A stretch of DNA of 64,000 bases. Origin: CAWCDJ01 sp963836015. GTDB taxonomy: Bacteria > Acidobacteriota > Terriglobia > Bryobacterales > Bryobacteraceae. The stretch lies in NCBI GenBank assembly GCA_963836015.1, contig CAWIIF010000004.1, forward strand, positions 1,550,001 to 1,614,000, read 5' to 3'. Each line of letters begins with the position of its first letter. The stretch's first letter is position 1. Below are positions 28,319-35,980 of the stretch, one piece after another. A program made the translations under genes and the position numbers. The notes under the pieces are model-generated. The model had not been told where the DNA came from. It saw only the letters and a program-made list of their open reading frames with translations, and ran no database searches.

Positions 28319-28435
28319 TTAACGTTCCTGTTAATCCACCCGAATTTCCGCCCTGCTGAGAATCGCAAGAGTGCGACCCGGTTCCGAGAGTGATTGGTGA
28401 ACGTAATTCGTCGAGCGTTTCCTAAAATAAAGTTC

Positions 28436-28450
28436 CCGGTATTATACCGG
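28436..28450 (-). promoter_or_regulatory. Candidate promoter -10 inside a palindrome, upstream of the six-gene operon
   Basis: On the minus strand ccggtataataccgg contains a perfect TATAAT (28446-28441) and is itself a 15-bp palindrome around a single central base. It lies about 118 bp before the ATG of the first operon gene. No good -35 hexamer is visible at 16-18 bp. The palindrome over the -10 would suit an operator, so control by a dimeric repressor or activator is possible. Confidence 0.35.
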
Positions 28451-28504
28451 ACCGTCGAACCAATTCGAGGTGAGAACAAGTACCCTTCGAAAGATTTCCG
28501 GCCC

Positions 28505-28990
28505 TTAACGCTTAGGCACCCGGCGAGTCGGGGGAATAAAAGTGGCTGAGGAACGCTGCCCGCATGGGCCGCTTTGCAATGCGTTTGCGTCGATTCCGAT
28601 GTCCGCTCCGTCGGTGCCGGCGTTGTGCAGCGCACTGGTGGGCAGCAATTGGTAATCACCGGCGCCGCTGTCTATACGAAGCCGACATCGTTGATTTCGC
28701 CGGGGAAGAAATCGCCTCCGGGATAGAACGCGGCATTGCCGGCGATGATGGCGTTGCGTGAGAATAAGGAGTCCGGAAAGTAATAAGCAAGCTTCGTCGT
28801 GCCTTCACCAACTCCACTGCCGAAGAGTCCATAAGAACCGTGGGTGGCCAGATGTTGGTGAAACGGAGTCCGGGACTGGGAAGCTGGTCAGCCACCAGGA
28901 TGGCTCCGGCCGGAAAACCGTATTGTGGTCGAACGTGACGTTGCGAGCGACGTTCAACACCTGGAAGGAACGCGCCGTGCCGGACGTCGA
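28505..28990 (-). pseudogene. C-terminal remnant of a right-handed beta-helix protein, multiply frameshifted
   Basis: Reading the minus strand with three frame changes gives a continuous beta-helix-like C-terminus: VLNVARNVTFDHNTVF, then AGAILVADQLPSPGLRFTN, then HGSYGLFGSGVGEG and FSRNAIIAGNAAFYPGGDFF, then after a premature TAG near 28671 DYQLLPTSALHNAGTDGADI. Frame changes fall at about 28918, 28862 and 28672. The family (pectate-lyase-like parallel beta-helix proteins) is common in polysaccharide-degrading acidobacteria. No start or signal peptide remains. It lies directly upstream of the operon promoter region. Confidence 0.6.
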
Positions 28991-29184
28991 GGATCTAAAG
29001 TGGCGCGATCTCCTACAAGTGTGCCACGTCTACCGCGATATCCGAATTGTTGGCCGCGCGGCGAGAGCCTGGACCTCGGCAATGTAGTTAACCGGGAGGT
29101 GGCGCTGGCGCAAGCCGCAAAACGATGTGACGGACGTACTGAAAATTGGTCTTGAGCCCGGCCTTCGGCTCGCTTACGGTGTAG

Positions 29185-29709
29185 GTGAGCGCTCTCCGCA
29201 CCTCGTCGCCAGCACCCGTGAACTCTTCCAAAACCCTGTGTGTCGGGAACGCATATGGGTGGGCTTGTCAAGAGACTTATTCCGGCTCCGCTTTGCCTTC
29301 CAAAACCAAGTGGTTTCACGAGGTTTCGAATCAGGACCAGGGCCGCGAGCTATTCGACTTCTGGTCGGGGCACCTTGACAACGCGCGCCTAATGGCCGAC
29401 CTGGCTACCGAAGCCAGCGCTGTGGATCGGATGATCTCGAGCCATCGTGCCGAATTCGACCGCGAACAGGAACTGGAGCGCAACAAGAATCTAGATGGGC
29501 TGACCATCGAGAACAAGCGGTTGGCAGAACGGGTCGACCGCCTCACTGTGTTGATCTTCTGGATCTCCGGCCTCACCTTGAGCGTGGCTGCGTTTGATTC
29601 AGAGTTCGTGCTACATCCGGATTGGATTGCAACCTCCGTCTTCTTTGCATCCGCCGTCCTCATTCTCGCAATTCTCCACTATTTCGTGTTGGCAGCTCGA
29701 CGGAAGTAG
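29185..29709 (+). CDS. Small protein with coiled coil and two C-terminal membrane helices
   Basis: 174 codons if read from 29185, but the first 50 residues look non-native; an internal ATG at about 29392 may be the real start. The convincing part is a charged helix (about residues 80-118, RAEFDREQELERNKNLDG ... ENKRLAERVDRL) followed by two hydrophobic segments (LTVLIFWISGLTLSVAAF and WIATSVFFASAVLILAIL) and a basic tail LAARRK. No family is recognised. The arrangement recalls small membrane-anchored partner proteins. It sits alone between the beta-helix remnant and the recombinase region. Confidence 0.45.
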   Translation: MSALRTSSPAPVNSSKTLCVGNAYGWACQETYSGSALPSKTKWFHEVSNQDQGRELFDFWSGHLDNARLMADLATEASAVDRMISSHRAEFDREQELERNKNLDGLTIENKRLAERVDRLTVLIFWISGLTLSVAAFDSEFVLHPDWIATSVFFASAVLILAILHYFVLAARRK

Positions 29710-29774
29710 TGTGCCTCTCCCGAACTGACAACATCGACAATGCCCCGGCCGTCAGCTAGCGACGATTACTGCCG

Positions 29775-29984
29775 ATGAGGATCACGTCCGGTCCCGAGCA
29801 AGCCGCGGCACACTCACGCGTATCCAGTTTTGAGATGCCATCCGAGCAGCTGCGAGAGCTAGAGAACATGGTGGCGGACACTGGTCTGGCCACCAAGAAA
29901 GAGCTGTTCAACAACGCCCTGACCCTTTTGCAGTGGGCGGTCCGAGCATCTACCTGGCCCTTCGCATGCGGTTCTCCGAAATGA
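29775..29984 (+). pseudogene. Truncated ribbon-helix-helix-like small protein
   Basis: Residues 15-56 (SSFEMPSEQLRELENMV and KKELFNNALTLLQWAV) match the N-terminal part of a small helix-rich protein family common in mobile and chromosomal DNA. From about 29938 the frame continues into unrelated sequence that is antisense to the 3' end of the recombinase gene, giving a nonsense tail STWPFACGSPK. The gene thus lost its 3' half at a junction next to the recombinase, probably when the element inserted or rearranged. Confidence 0.55.
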
Positions 29985-31131
29985 CCTGCGCTAATGCCGC
30001 GTGCCACACTCGCGAGGCGGCTTTCCGGTCAGCAGGCAGGCTGTGCGAATAGAGCCCAAGCGTGATGTCCTGGTTCGCGTGGCCGAGGCGTTCGCTGACG
30101 ACCGCGAGCGGTGTTCCGTTTCCCAGCAGGATCGACGCGTGCGAGTGACGCAGCGAATGCAGAGAGAACTCCGAATACCCTGCCTTTCTCAGCAGGGCCT
30201 TGGTCCGCGTGCCGACGTGATCCGGGGAGTAGAAGTCGCCATTAGGTTGGCAGAAGATCAGGTTGTTGGGGAGATAGGCAGATCCGCAAGCCAGCATGTC
30301 CTGGTTCTGCTTCTCTCGATGCCTAGTCAGGACGTCAAGCGCGAATTCGTCCAGGCCGATACTGCGGGACGTGCCTGATTTGGTAGGCTTGACCCGCAGG
30401 CCGACTCGTGTTTGCTCGAGACTCTTCGAAACGGTCATCATGCCCTTTCCGAAATCGAGGTCTGCCCAGGTCAGGGCCAGCAGTTCACCGCGGCGGCAGC
30501 CGGAACATGCCGCCGTGACGACGAATGAATAGAGCCGAGTACCGTCTGCCGTGTGGAAGATGGCGGCCACGGCACCGACATCCATGACCGCGGCGCTCGG
30601 CTTCGGGCGCTTAGGGAATTTCACCTTTCTGTCCGCCATCGGATTCGCCGGGATGTGCTCGAGGCGCGCAGCATCGCTGAGGCAGGTGAACAATAGCGAT
30701 GCGGTAGAGCGGACGGTCTTGGGGGCTAGGGGCCGCCCTTGCGGATGATTATCGGTAGGCACGCCGCCTCGGAGTTGCAGCCAGTTCACTGCTTCCTGGA
30801 TCGCGCCTGGTCTCAAGTCACGAATCGAAATATGCCCGAGCAGCCGAATCAGAGACTCCGCGAGCTGGCGGTATCGCTCCAGGGTCTTCGGCTGGCAGCG
30901 TAGCGCGGCATGGTTGGCCAACCAGTAGTCGAGATATTCGGCCAATGTACGAGTATCGTCCCTGTGTGCGGTCCCGTTAACCTGCTGGTGCCCCGCTGCA
31001 CCCAGTGCCTTCGACGCTTCGAACTTTGTGACGAAGCCGGACTGGCTAAACTGCGGGCCCTCGGCTTCGTAGTGATACTCCCTCGAGATGCGTCCTGCAT
31101 TCTTCAGGTGTTTGGTATTCGTTCCGTTCAA
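29950..31131 (-). CDS. int: Tyrosine recombinase / phage-type integrase
   Basis: 393 residues with the standard integrase layout: a short N-terminal arm-binding region, a core-binding SAM-like domain (about residues 61-160, TLAEYLDYWLANH ... SLLFTCLSDA) and a catalytic domain (180-385). The active-site residues are all present: Arg213 in SGCRRGELLAL, a Lys near 251 (KPTKSGTSRSI), His325-x-x-Arg328 (SLHSLRHSHA), His351 (ERLGHANQDI) and nucleophile Tyr361 (LGLYSHS). Enzymes of this type insert plasmids, phages and islands at tRNA genes. A tRNA 3' fragment (33042-33086) and a plasmid-type replication region lie within 3 kb, so it is probably the integrase of that element. The ATG is at 31131. 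No defect is seen. Confidence 0.9.
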   Translation of the reverse strand: MNGTNTKHLKNAGRISREYHYEAEGPQFSQSGFVTKFEASKALGAAGHQQVNGTAHRDDTRTLAEYLDYWLANHAALRCQPKTLERYRQLAESLIRLLGHISIRDLRPGAIQEAVNWLQLRGGVPTDNHPQGRPLAPKTVRSTASLLFTCLSDAARLEHIPANPMADRKVKFPKRPKPSAAVMDVGAVAAIFHTADGTRLYSFVVTAACSGCRRGELLALTWADLDFGKGMMTVSKSLEQTRVGLRVKPTKSGTSRSIGLDEFALDVLTRHREKQNQDMLACGSAYLPNNLIFCQPNGDFYSPDHVGTRTKALLRKAGYSEFSLHSLRHSHASILLGNGTPLAVVSERLGHANQDITLGLYSHSLPADRKAASRVWHAALAQVISENRMRRAR

Positions 31132-31373
31132 TTGTCTTGGTCCTTTTTGCGGTGTGAAGTTCCGTTGATTGTGTCTATTCGATCAGCCAAAACGGACTGC
31201 CCGCAGTCGGTGCCTCGGAGAGTGACGGTGCTGTCGGTCGGCCGTCCGCATTCACCGGGAAAAGGGCGGACCTTTCTCCGCCTGCGGCGCGCGGATCATT
31301 TTCACAAATTCACACTCTCGGAAGGCCCTACTACAGGTTCTCTACCTGCACTACAGGAATTTATAAGAAGGGC

Positions 31374-31389
31374 GCACGTAAAATCCCGT
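31374..31389 (+). repeat. Iteron 1
   Basis: gcacgtaaaatcccgt; one difference from the consensus gcacgtaaagtcccgt. Confidence 0.75.
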
Positions 31390-31395
31390 CGAAAC

Positions 31396-31411
31396 GCACG
31401 CAAAATCCCGA
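31396..31411 (+). repeat. Iteron 2
   Basis: gcacgcaaaatcccga; three differences from consensus, 22 bp after iteron 1. Confidence 0.65.
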
Positions 31412-31428
31412 TAAACTTCGATTCATGA

Positions 31429-31444
31429 GCACGTACAGTCCCGT
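31429..31444 (+). repeat. Iteron 3
   Basis: gcacgtacagtcccgt; one difference from consensus, 33 bp after iteron 2. Confidence 0.75.
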
Positions 31445-31455
31445 GGAAATTTCTG

Positions 31456-31464
31456 TTTTCCACA
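31456..31464 (+). promoter_or_regulatory. DnaA box in the putative origin
   Basis: ttttccaca fits the 9-mer TTWTNCACA. It lies between iterons 3 and 4. Confidence 0.5.
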
Positions 31465-31479
31465 GGAGTTTTGAACAGC

Positions 31480-31495
31480 GCACGTAAAGTCCCGT
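31480..31495 (+). repeat. Iteron 4
   Basis: gcacgtaaagtcccgt; matches the consensus, 51 bp after iteron 3. Confidence 0.75.
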
Positions 31496-31798
31496 GCGGT
31501 CGGTGCGCGCGTAGCTCGCCCGTTCTGGGCGGACCGATGTTGGCGGAGAGAACTGTGCACCGAAAGGTGAGCGGTGAGCGTATCCAAGAACTTTCGAACT
31601 GCACCACTCCGCATCGAGGGCGCTACCGGAGAGACGGCCCGCATTAGCGATTTCGAGAGACGATGTCGGTGGGTTGGGAGGATCATTTGCCGAAGCATCA
31701 CACGGCTCCATTGGCCGTCCTCAGCGGTGAATCCCAAGATGTCTCTAGGGCGGCCTCGGCGACAATCGGGCCATCGTCGCGGCATCAATCGCCGCCGC

Positions 31799-31814
31799 GC
31801 ACGTAAGGTCCCGT
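31799..31814 (+). repeat. Iteron 5
   Basis: gcacgtaaggtcccgt; one difference from consensus. It stands 319 bp from iteron 4 and 4 bp beyond the stop codon of the RepA-type gene. Confidence 0.7.
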
Positions 31815-31818
31815 GCTG

Positions 31819-32793
31819 TTAAGCCGTGGTCGGCAGTATCGCTTTCGCCGGACTGAGTCGCAGATATTGACCATCCGAGCAGATCTGCGCTGGACATTTC
31901 GGCCAGACTGCACGAACTTGGCCCAGCCACTGCTCAAGCATCGCGCGAAATCGTCGAGGCCGGCTGTATTCGACTGATCCCAGCTGTGCCGTGAGACCAA
32001 AATCGCCAAAAAGCGGAATCCGCTCTTCCGATTTCGCTGTGAAGCAGCGATATGTTAGCCACATGAACAGATCGAGTACCGCCGGCGCGGAACCGAACGC
32101 CTTTACGGCCTCGATATCTGCAGGTATGGGATGCGCAATTACCTCATTGTAGAATTCGTCGCTCAAGACGATGACGTTTTCAAAGTCGGCCGAGAGCACT
32201 TCCTGGGTCGGGTCACGGTTGTACCAAATGTGGGCCTCACGGAGGAAATTGAACCTGGAGCGTTGGATGACGTGCGCATGTTTCCGGGTGGACTCGGTGC
32301 CGAAAAAGATCGTTGCTCCGAAAATCCGTTCGAACGCTGCTACCAGTCGCCGATACTCTTTGCCGCCTTTCGCCATGCTGAAAAAGTCGATCATCTCCGC
32401 GGCCGACCTGAAACGAATGGTCTGACTCTGCTGACGCACAGCTAGCGTTGCTAAGAAAATCGGAACAAGGCGATCCTGGCCGAAGGGTAAGCCGAAGTCA
32501 GGGTGACCGGTGATCTGGAGGGTAAAAAGACCGTTGCGCCGTTCATAAACGAGCGTAGAGCGGGGAGGGCACCTCACGGGCAGGCCGCATAAGACAAACG
32601 GTCGGGAGGCAAACCCGAGCTGCTGGTTCGCTGCGTTGCGCCGATCTCGGACCAGCTGAATGCTCTCGGCCTGTCGCAATCGCCGCCGCGAGACGTGGAA
32701 CTCAGCGAAACGGCCCTGCAGGATTGAGCCAGCGTGTTCCAGTCCGGTGCGGCGCCTGTCTCCGTTCACCTCGGAAGTCGCGCCGGAACTCAC
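31819..32793 (-). CDS. repA: Plasmid replication initiator of the RepA type
   Basis: 324 residues. The core (about 75-300) reads like the plasmid-encoded RepA family: LPFGQDRLVPIFLATLAV, FRSAAEMIDFFSM, GGKEYRRLVAAFERIFGATI, then SDEFYNEVIAHPIP and AVLDLFMWLTYRCF. Such initiators bind iterons through winged helices and open the origin together with DnaA. The GTG start at 32793 has GAGGTG five bases upstream. The gene faces the iteron array at 31374-31814, and three ACCTGTTCA repeats lie upstream of the start and may serve autoregulation. No internal stop is visible, so the initiator could be functional inside an integrated element. Confidence 0.8.
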   Translation of the reverse strand: MSSGATSEVNGDRRRTGLEHAGSILQGRFAEFHVSRRRLRQAESIQLVRDRRNAANQQLGFASRPFVLCGLPVRCPPRSTLVYERRNGLFTLQITGHPDFGLPFGQDRLVPIFLATLAVRQQSQTIRFRSAAEMIDFFSMAKGGKEYRRLVAAFERIFGATIFFGTESTRKHAHVIQRSRFNFLREAHIWYNRDPTQEVLSADFENVIVLSDEFYNEVIAHPIPADIEAVKAFGSAPAVLDLFMWLTYRCFTAKSEERIPLFGDFGLTAQLGSVEYSRPRRFRAMLEQWLGQVRAVWPKCPAQICSDGQYLRLSPAKAILPTTA

Positions 32794-32886
32794 GATTCAC
32801 CTCGATGCGCCCGAGGCCGGATCGAAAAGACGATTGAAACTCCAGTGTCCTGGAGCTGGATTGTTTCCCTAGTCCGCCGACGGCGG

Positions 32887-32960
32887 ACCTGTTCAACTTC
32901 TGACGCGGTGGTGATTGGGAACGGCAGAGGCGCGGCGACCTGTTCAGAAACCTGTTCAAC
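32887..32960 (+). repeat. Three short direct repeats upstream of repA
   Basis: acctgttcaac at 32887-32897 and 32950-32960 and acctgttcag at 32938-32947, all on the plus strand, 95-165 bp before the GTG of repA. They differ from the iterons. A binding site for RepA autoregulation or copy control is possible. Confidence 0.45.
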
Positions 32961-33041
32961 ATGCGCCACAACCGCCTCAATTGCTGGTGCAAAGGAGGGA
33001 CGGTGGATTGAGTTTTCAGCTATTTGCGATGACCGGATTGT

Positions 33042-33086
33042 TTCGTAATCAGCAGGTCGCCGGTTCGATCCCGGCGGGTGGCTCCA
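33042..33086 (+). other. 3' fragment of tRNA-Thr(CGT): probable attachment site (attR) of the island
   Basis: The sequence begins in an anticodon loop TTCGTAA, continues with the 3' anticodon stem TCAGC, a variable region, a perfect T arm (GCCGG TTCGATC CCGGC) and the acceptor strand ending CCA. The 5' half is absent: upstream bases do not pair with the anticodon stem or the acceptor. Integrases often recombine at the anticodon or T arm and leave such a displaced 3' copy at one end of the element. By orientation the intact gene should lie to the left; none is seen in the window. Confidence 0.7.
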
Positions 33087-33493
33087 TCATCTCCCAGATA
33101 AGCCAAGACTTTTGACCGCCCACACCCGGGCAACTCGTAGAGTCGAACGCCCGCCGCTCCGCTGCTGCATCCATTCCGGCGCGGCCATTACGCCGTAGAG
33201 ATTCCGTAGCAACTCCCTGACAGAGACTCCGGGCCGGGATCGCATTGAGTCTGCGCAAAGGGAGCGCAATGCAAACGAGCGCCGTGGCCGCCAGCGCAGG
33301 CACACGATGCCCATAGAGGTAGTTGCGTGATGACCAATAAAAGCGGCGCGATCAGCAGGGAGATATTCGGTAGCGCTGAGGAATGCCGGTCGGGCCGGTG
33401 CGTCGATGTCCTGTGTTTTCAGCATGATCGAACTATCGGACGTAACGATGTCATGATCCTCTGCCGCGCTCATCCCGCCGGCGATTTCCCGGA

Positions 33494-33523
33494 TTGACTG
33501 TACATTGCGGCGCGTCTTAAATA
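33494..33523 (+). promoter_or_regulatory. Weak candidate promoter for the Gfo/Idh/MocA gene
   Basis: ttgact at 33494-33499 and taaata at 33518-33523 with an 18-bp spacer, 10 bp before the ATG at 33534. No Shine-Dalgarno is visible, so a short-leader or leaderless transcript is conceivable. The -10 match is poor. Confidence 0.25.
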
Positions 33524-33533
33524 CAATGGCGCC

Positions 33534-34832
33534 ATGCTCCGTCGCGGTTTCATTCAGGCCTCTGGAATTACCGCGCTCTCCGCCTCCCGCATCATCGGCG
33601 CCAACGACCGTGTCAACCTCGCACTCATTGGATGCGGCGGCCGCGGCCGTTTCGTCGCCCGCACTCTGCGCGACGCTAACAACGCCACATACCTCGCGAC
33701 CGCCGATGTCTACGAGCTGAATCGCGAAGCCGCGCGCCAGTGGGCCGGCGCCGACGCCAGGGCTTTCGCTGACTTTCGCCGCGTGTTGGAGGTGAAGGAT
33801 GTCGACGCCGTCCACGTGGCCACGCCCGATCACTGGCACGCCTCCATCACGGTATTGGCCTGCGCAGCCGGGAAGGATGTCTACGTTGAGAAACCCACGT
33901 CGCTCACTGTGCGTGAAGGGCGCGCCATGGTGCAGGCCGCGCGCAAATACAACCGCATAGTGCAGGTGGGCACACAGCACCGCTCCGCGCCGCACTTCCA
34001 GAAGATCGCGCAGATGGTCCAGGGCGGCGAGATCGGCCCGGTCAGGTTCGTGCGGGTGTGGAACTACATCAACCAGTGGCCCAACGGCATCGGCCACACG
34101 CCCGTGGAGGAAGCGCCCGCCGGCCTCGATTGGGACATGTACCTGGGCCCGTCGCCCAAGGTCCCCTACAATCGCCACCGGTTTCTCGGCACTTTCCGCT
34201 ATTTTTGGGATTACTCGGGAGGCTATATCACGGATTATGGCAACCACCGGCTCGATACGATGCAGCAGATCATGGGCGTGACCGCACCCAAAGCCATCTC
34301 CGCCACCGGCGGCAAGTACCTGTTGACCGACGACCGCGAGACCCCCGATTTCCTCACCGTCACCTATGAGTACGATAACTTCATCTGCACCTACGAAGGC
34401 TCCAACATCAACGGCTACGGTATGGGCGGGCGTACCCCCGGCCAGCGGTACTACAACGCCCGCGGGCAATGGGACCAACCCAACGGCATTGCTTTCTACG
34501 GTACGAAGGCGACGGTTTTCGCCGAGCGCATCGGCTGGGAGACTTACCCGGAGCAAAACTCCCCGGTCAAGCGCTTTTTCGAAAACGTAGAAGAGCCCAC
34601 CAAGGCGCACACCATCAACTTTGTCGAAAGCGTGCGCTCGCGAAACGCGCCCAACGCCGATATCGAAATCGGCCACCGGGGCACCAGTGTGGCTCTGCTC
34701 GGCAACATCGCGATGAAGACCGGCAAAAAGCTCCACTGGGACGCCAAGTCCGAAGCCTTTACCAACGCCCCCGATGCGAATGCCATGCTGACGCGCAGCC
34801 TACGCAAGCCCTGGGACCTGATCCACCTGTAA
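33534..34832 (+). CDS. Gfo/Idh/MocA-family oxidoreductase, Tat-exported
   Basis: 432 residues. The N-terminus MLRRGFIQASG is a twin-arginine signal followed by a short hydrophobic stretch, so a folded, cofactor-loaded enzyme is probably exported to the periplasm. The Rossmann motif GCGGRG lies at about 33-38, and the family EKP motif (YVEKPTSL) at 119-121 precedes the substrate domain (about 140-380, with GGYITDYGNHRLDTM). Members oxidise or reduce sugars and sugar derivatives with NAD(P); the substrate cannot be read from the sequence. It stands alone, just right of the tRNA fragment that ends the putative island. Confidence 0.88.
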   Translation: MLRRGFIQASGITALSASRIIGANDRVNLALIGCGGRGRFVARTLRDANNATYLATADVYELNREAARQWAGADARAFADFRRVLEVKDVDAVHVATPDHWHASITVLACAAGKDVYVEKPTSLTVREGRAMVQAARKYNRIVQVGTQHRSAPHFQKIAQMVQGGEIGPVRFVRVWNYINQWPNGIGHTPVEEAPAGLDWDMYLGPSPKVPYNRHRFLGTFRYFWDYSGGYITDYGNHRLDTMQQIMGVTAPKAISATGGKYLLTDDRETPDFLTVTYEYDNFICTYEGSNINGYGMGGRTPGQRYYNARGQWDQPNGIAFYGTKATVFAERIGWETYPEQNSPVKRFFENVEEPTKAHTINFVESVRSRNAPNADIEIGHRGTSVALLGNIAMKTGKKLHWDAKSEAFTNAPDANAMLTRSLRKPWDLIHL

Positions 34833-35157
34833 GTGCTGATTCTCTTAACCCGAAAGCGCCGTTCCGACTACATCGGTCCTGAGCGCCCGTTTCGATAACG
34901 GATGTTCCAGACGCTTCCCAATTGGCTGCCTACCCGAAGCAGTCCCCGGTCAGTCCGCCTTTCCCTTGGCTTGTAAGCGGCTGCTAATATCCGGAACGGC
35001 GCCGCGGTCGCCACGCCGCGGGTCGGATTGGTGAAGCGCGCCACCCCGGAAGCCGAGACGTCATTATCATCGGAGACGCACCGTCATCGCCATTTGGTGA
35101 ATCGAGGACGCCCGTGGCGACTGTGCAAATCGGCGAATATGGGACTTGGGAGCATCG
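34833..35157. other. Intergenic stretch, no supported gene
   Basis: 325 bp between the oxidoreductase and the next gene. No convincing frame, repeat or RNA is visible. Confidence 0.4.
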
Positions 35158-35790
35158 ATGCAGTTCCGCCGGCGACAACTCGCGCACACATGGGTATTGA
35201 GTTGCGACTCAGGCATCTCCGAGTCGCTAGTGCGCGAGTTCATTCGGCCGGCCGTTCGCGCTGTCCCTTCCTCCATGGCGCAGCGGTTGGGTCCTTGTCG
35301 AATCTCGCTTCTGGCGCAAGCAGAGGTCGACGTAACCTCACGATGGACCACAACAACCAGCGCGCTGGAAGTGTCGGTCAGCACGAGTGAATCTGAAGAC
35401 CATGACATCGCGATGGAACTTCTCGTATGCCTTGGACAGGCGCTCTGGGAAAGACTTTCGGCAGCGGAGTTGCGCGCATATTGGACTATTCTAGGGGACG
35501 AGATCAACTTGGGAGTCGAGGGCGAGATTGACGAGCAGGCTCTCGATGAAAAGCGCTCCCTTTTCGAAAGTCGGTCCCACGCGAATAGTGCACGGCACCT
35601 GGAGAGTTATGCCTGCGCCTCCTTCGCCGGGACTGTGGCTGAGTACGTTCACTGTCTCTGGCACGACGTCTCGATTCGAAGTGGCGCGAACTACTTGCCC
35701 GCCGAACCCTTGCGCCGGCGGCTGGAACTTATAGCGCGGTGGTTCCCGCCGGACCGCGGCCATCGCCTGTTCCGGGCGGCACGGCAGTGA
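35158..35790 (+). CDS. Conserved-looking hypothetical protein, 210 residues
   Basis: The ATG at 35158 is preceded by GGGAG at a good distance, so it is preferred over the in-frame start 12 bases upstream. The protein is soluble and Arg/Glu rich, without signal peptide. A first half with beta strands (CRISLLAQAEVDVTSRW) leads into ELLVCLGQALWERLS, a Glu/Asp-rich helix (GEIDEQALDEKRSLF) and a tail containing SFAGTVAEYVHCLWHDVSIR and RRRLELIARWFPPDRG. I recognise no functional family. The codon pattern and length suggest a real gene. Confidence 0.65.
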   Translation: MQFRRRQLAHTWVLSCDSGISESLVREFIRPAVRAVPSSMAQRLGPCRISLLAQAEVDVTSRWTTTTSALEVSVSTSESEDHDIAMELLVCLGQALWERLSAAELRAYWTILGDEINLGVEGEIDEQALDEKRSLFESRSHANSARHLESYACASFAGTVAEYVHCLWHDVSIRSGANYLPAEPLRRRLELIARWFPPDRGHRLFRAARQ

Positions 35791-35980
35791 GCGCCGCCAC
35801 GGTCTGGCAGACTGCCTGGCCCTGACCTGGACGATTTCACGAGGCGCTCCGACCAGCGGCGGCAAGCCGCTGATGCACAGGTATAGGTAATAAGATAATC
35901 AGGCCGTAATACTATTTATGGCCGGATAGTGAACGTGATTCTAACCGCGAGCGGGAGAGCGGAGCGATGACATCTAAGTC

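Larger units (their letters stand above)
31374..31814 (+). other. Putative plasmid replication origin (iteron array with DnaA box)
   Basis: Five same-strand copies of a 16-bp iteron, consensus gcacgtaaaGtcccgt, begin at 31374, 31396, 31429, 31480 and 31799. The first three intervals are 22, 33 and 51 bp, close to multiples of a helical turn. A DnaA-box match (ttttccaca, 31456-31464) lies between iterons 3 and 4, and an AT-richer stretch (ggaatttataagaag, about 31356-31370) lies beside iteron 1. The RepA-type gene reads towards the array and ends 4 bp from iteron 5. This is the architecture of an iteron-controlled theta origin. Confidence 0.75.

Noticed and set aside
31374..31495. Possible CRISPR array
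   Set aside because: Repeats are only 16 bp, spacing is uneven (22, 33, 51 bp) and no cas genes are present; they fit iterons next to a RepA-type gene.
33049..33303. Minus-strand peptide ending MEPPAGIEPATC
   Set aside because: This end is the well-known false peptide produced by reading a tRNA T arm and acceptor backwards; it instead supports the tRNA fragment call.
33100..33480. Degraded C-terminus of an FtsX-type permease on the minus strand
   Set aside because: A few residues are suggestive (LAATALVCIALPLRRLNA), but no continuous frame or conserved end could be established.
33087..34736. 549-codon open frame on the minus strand
   Set aside because: Lies antisense to the clear Gfo/Idh/MocA gene and shows no motif; typical of open antisense frames in GC-rich DNA.
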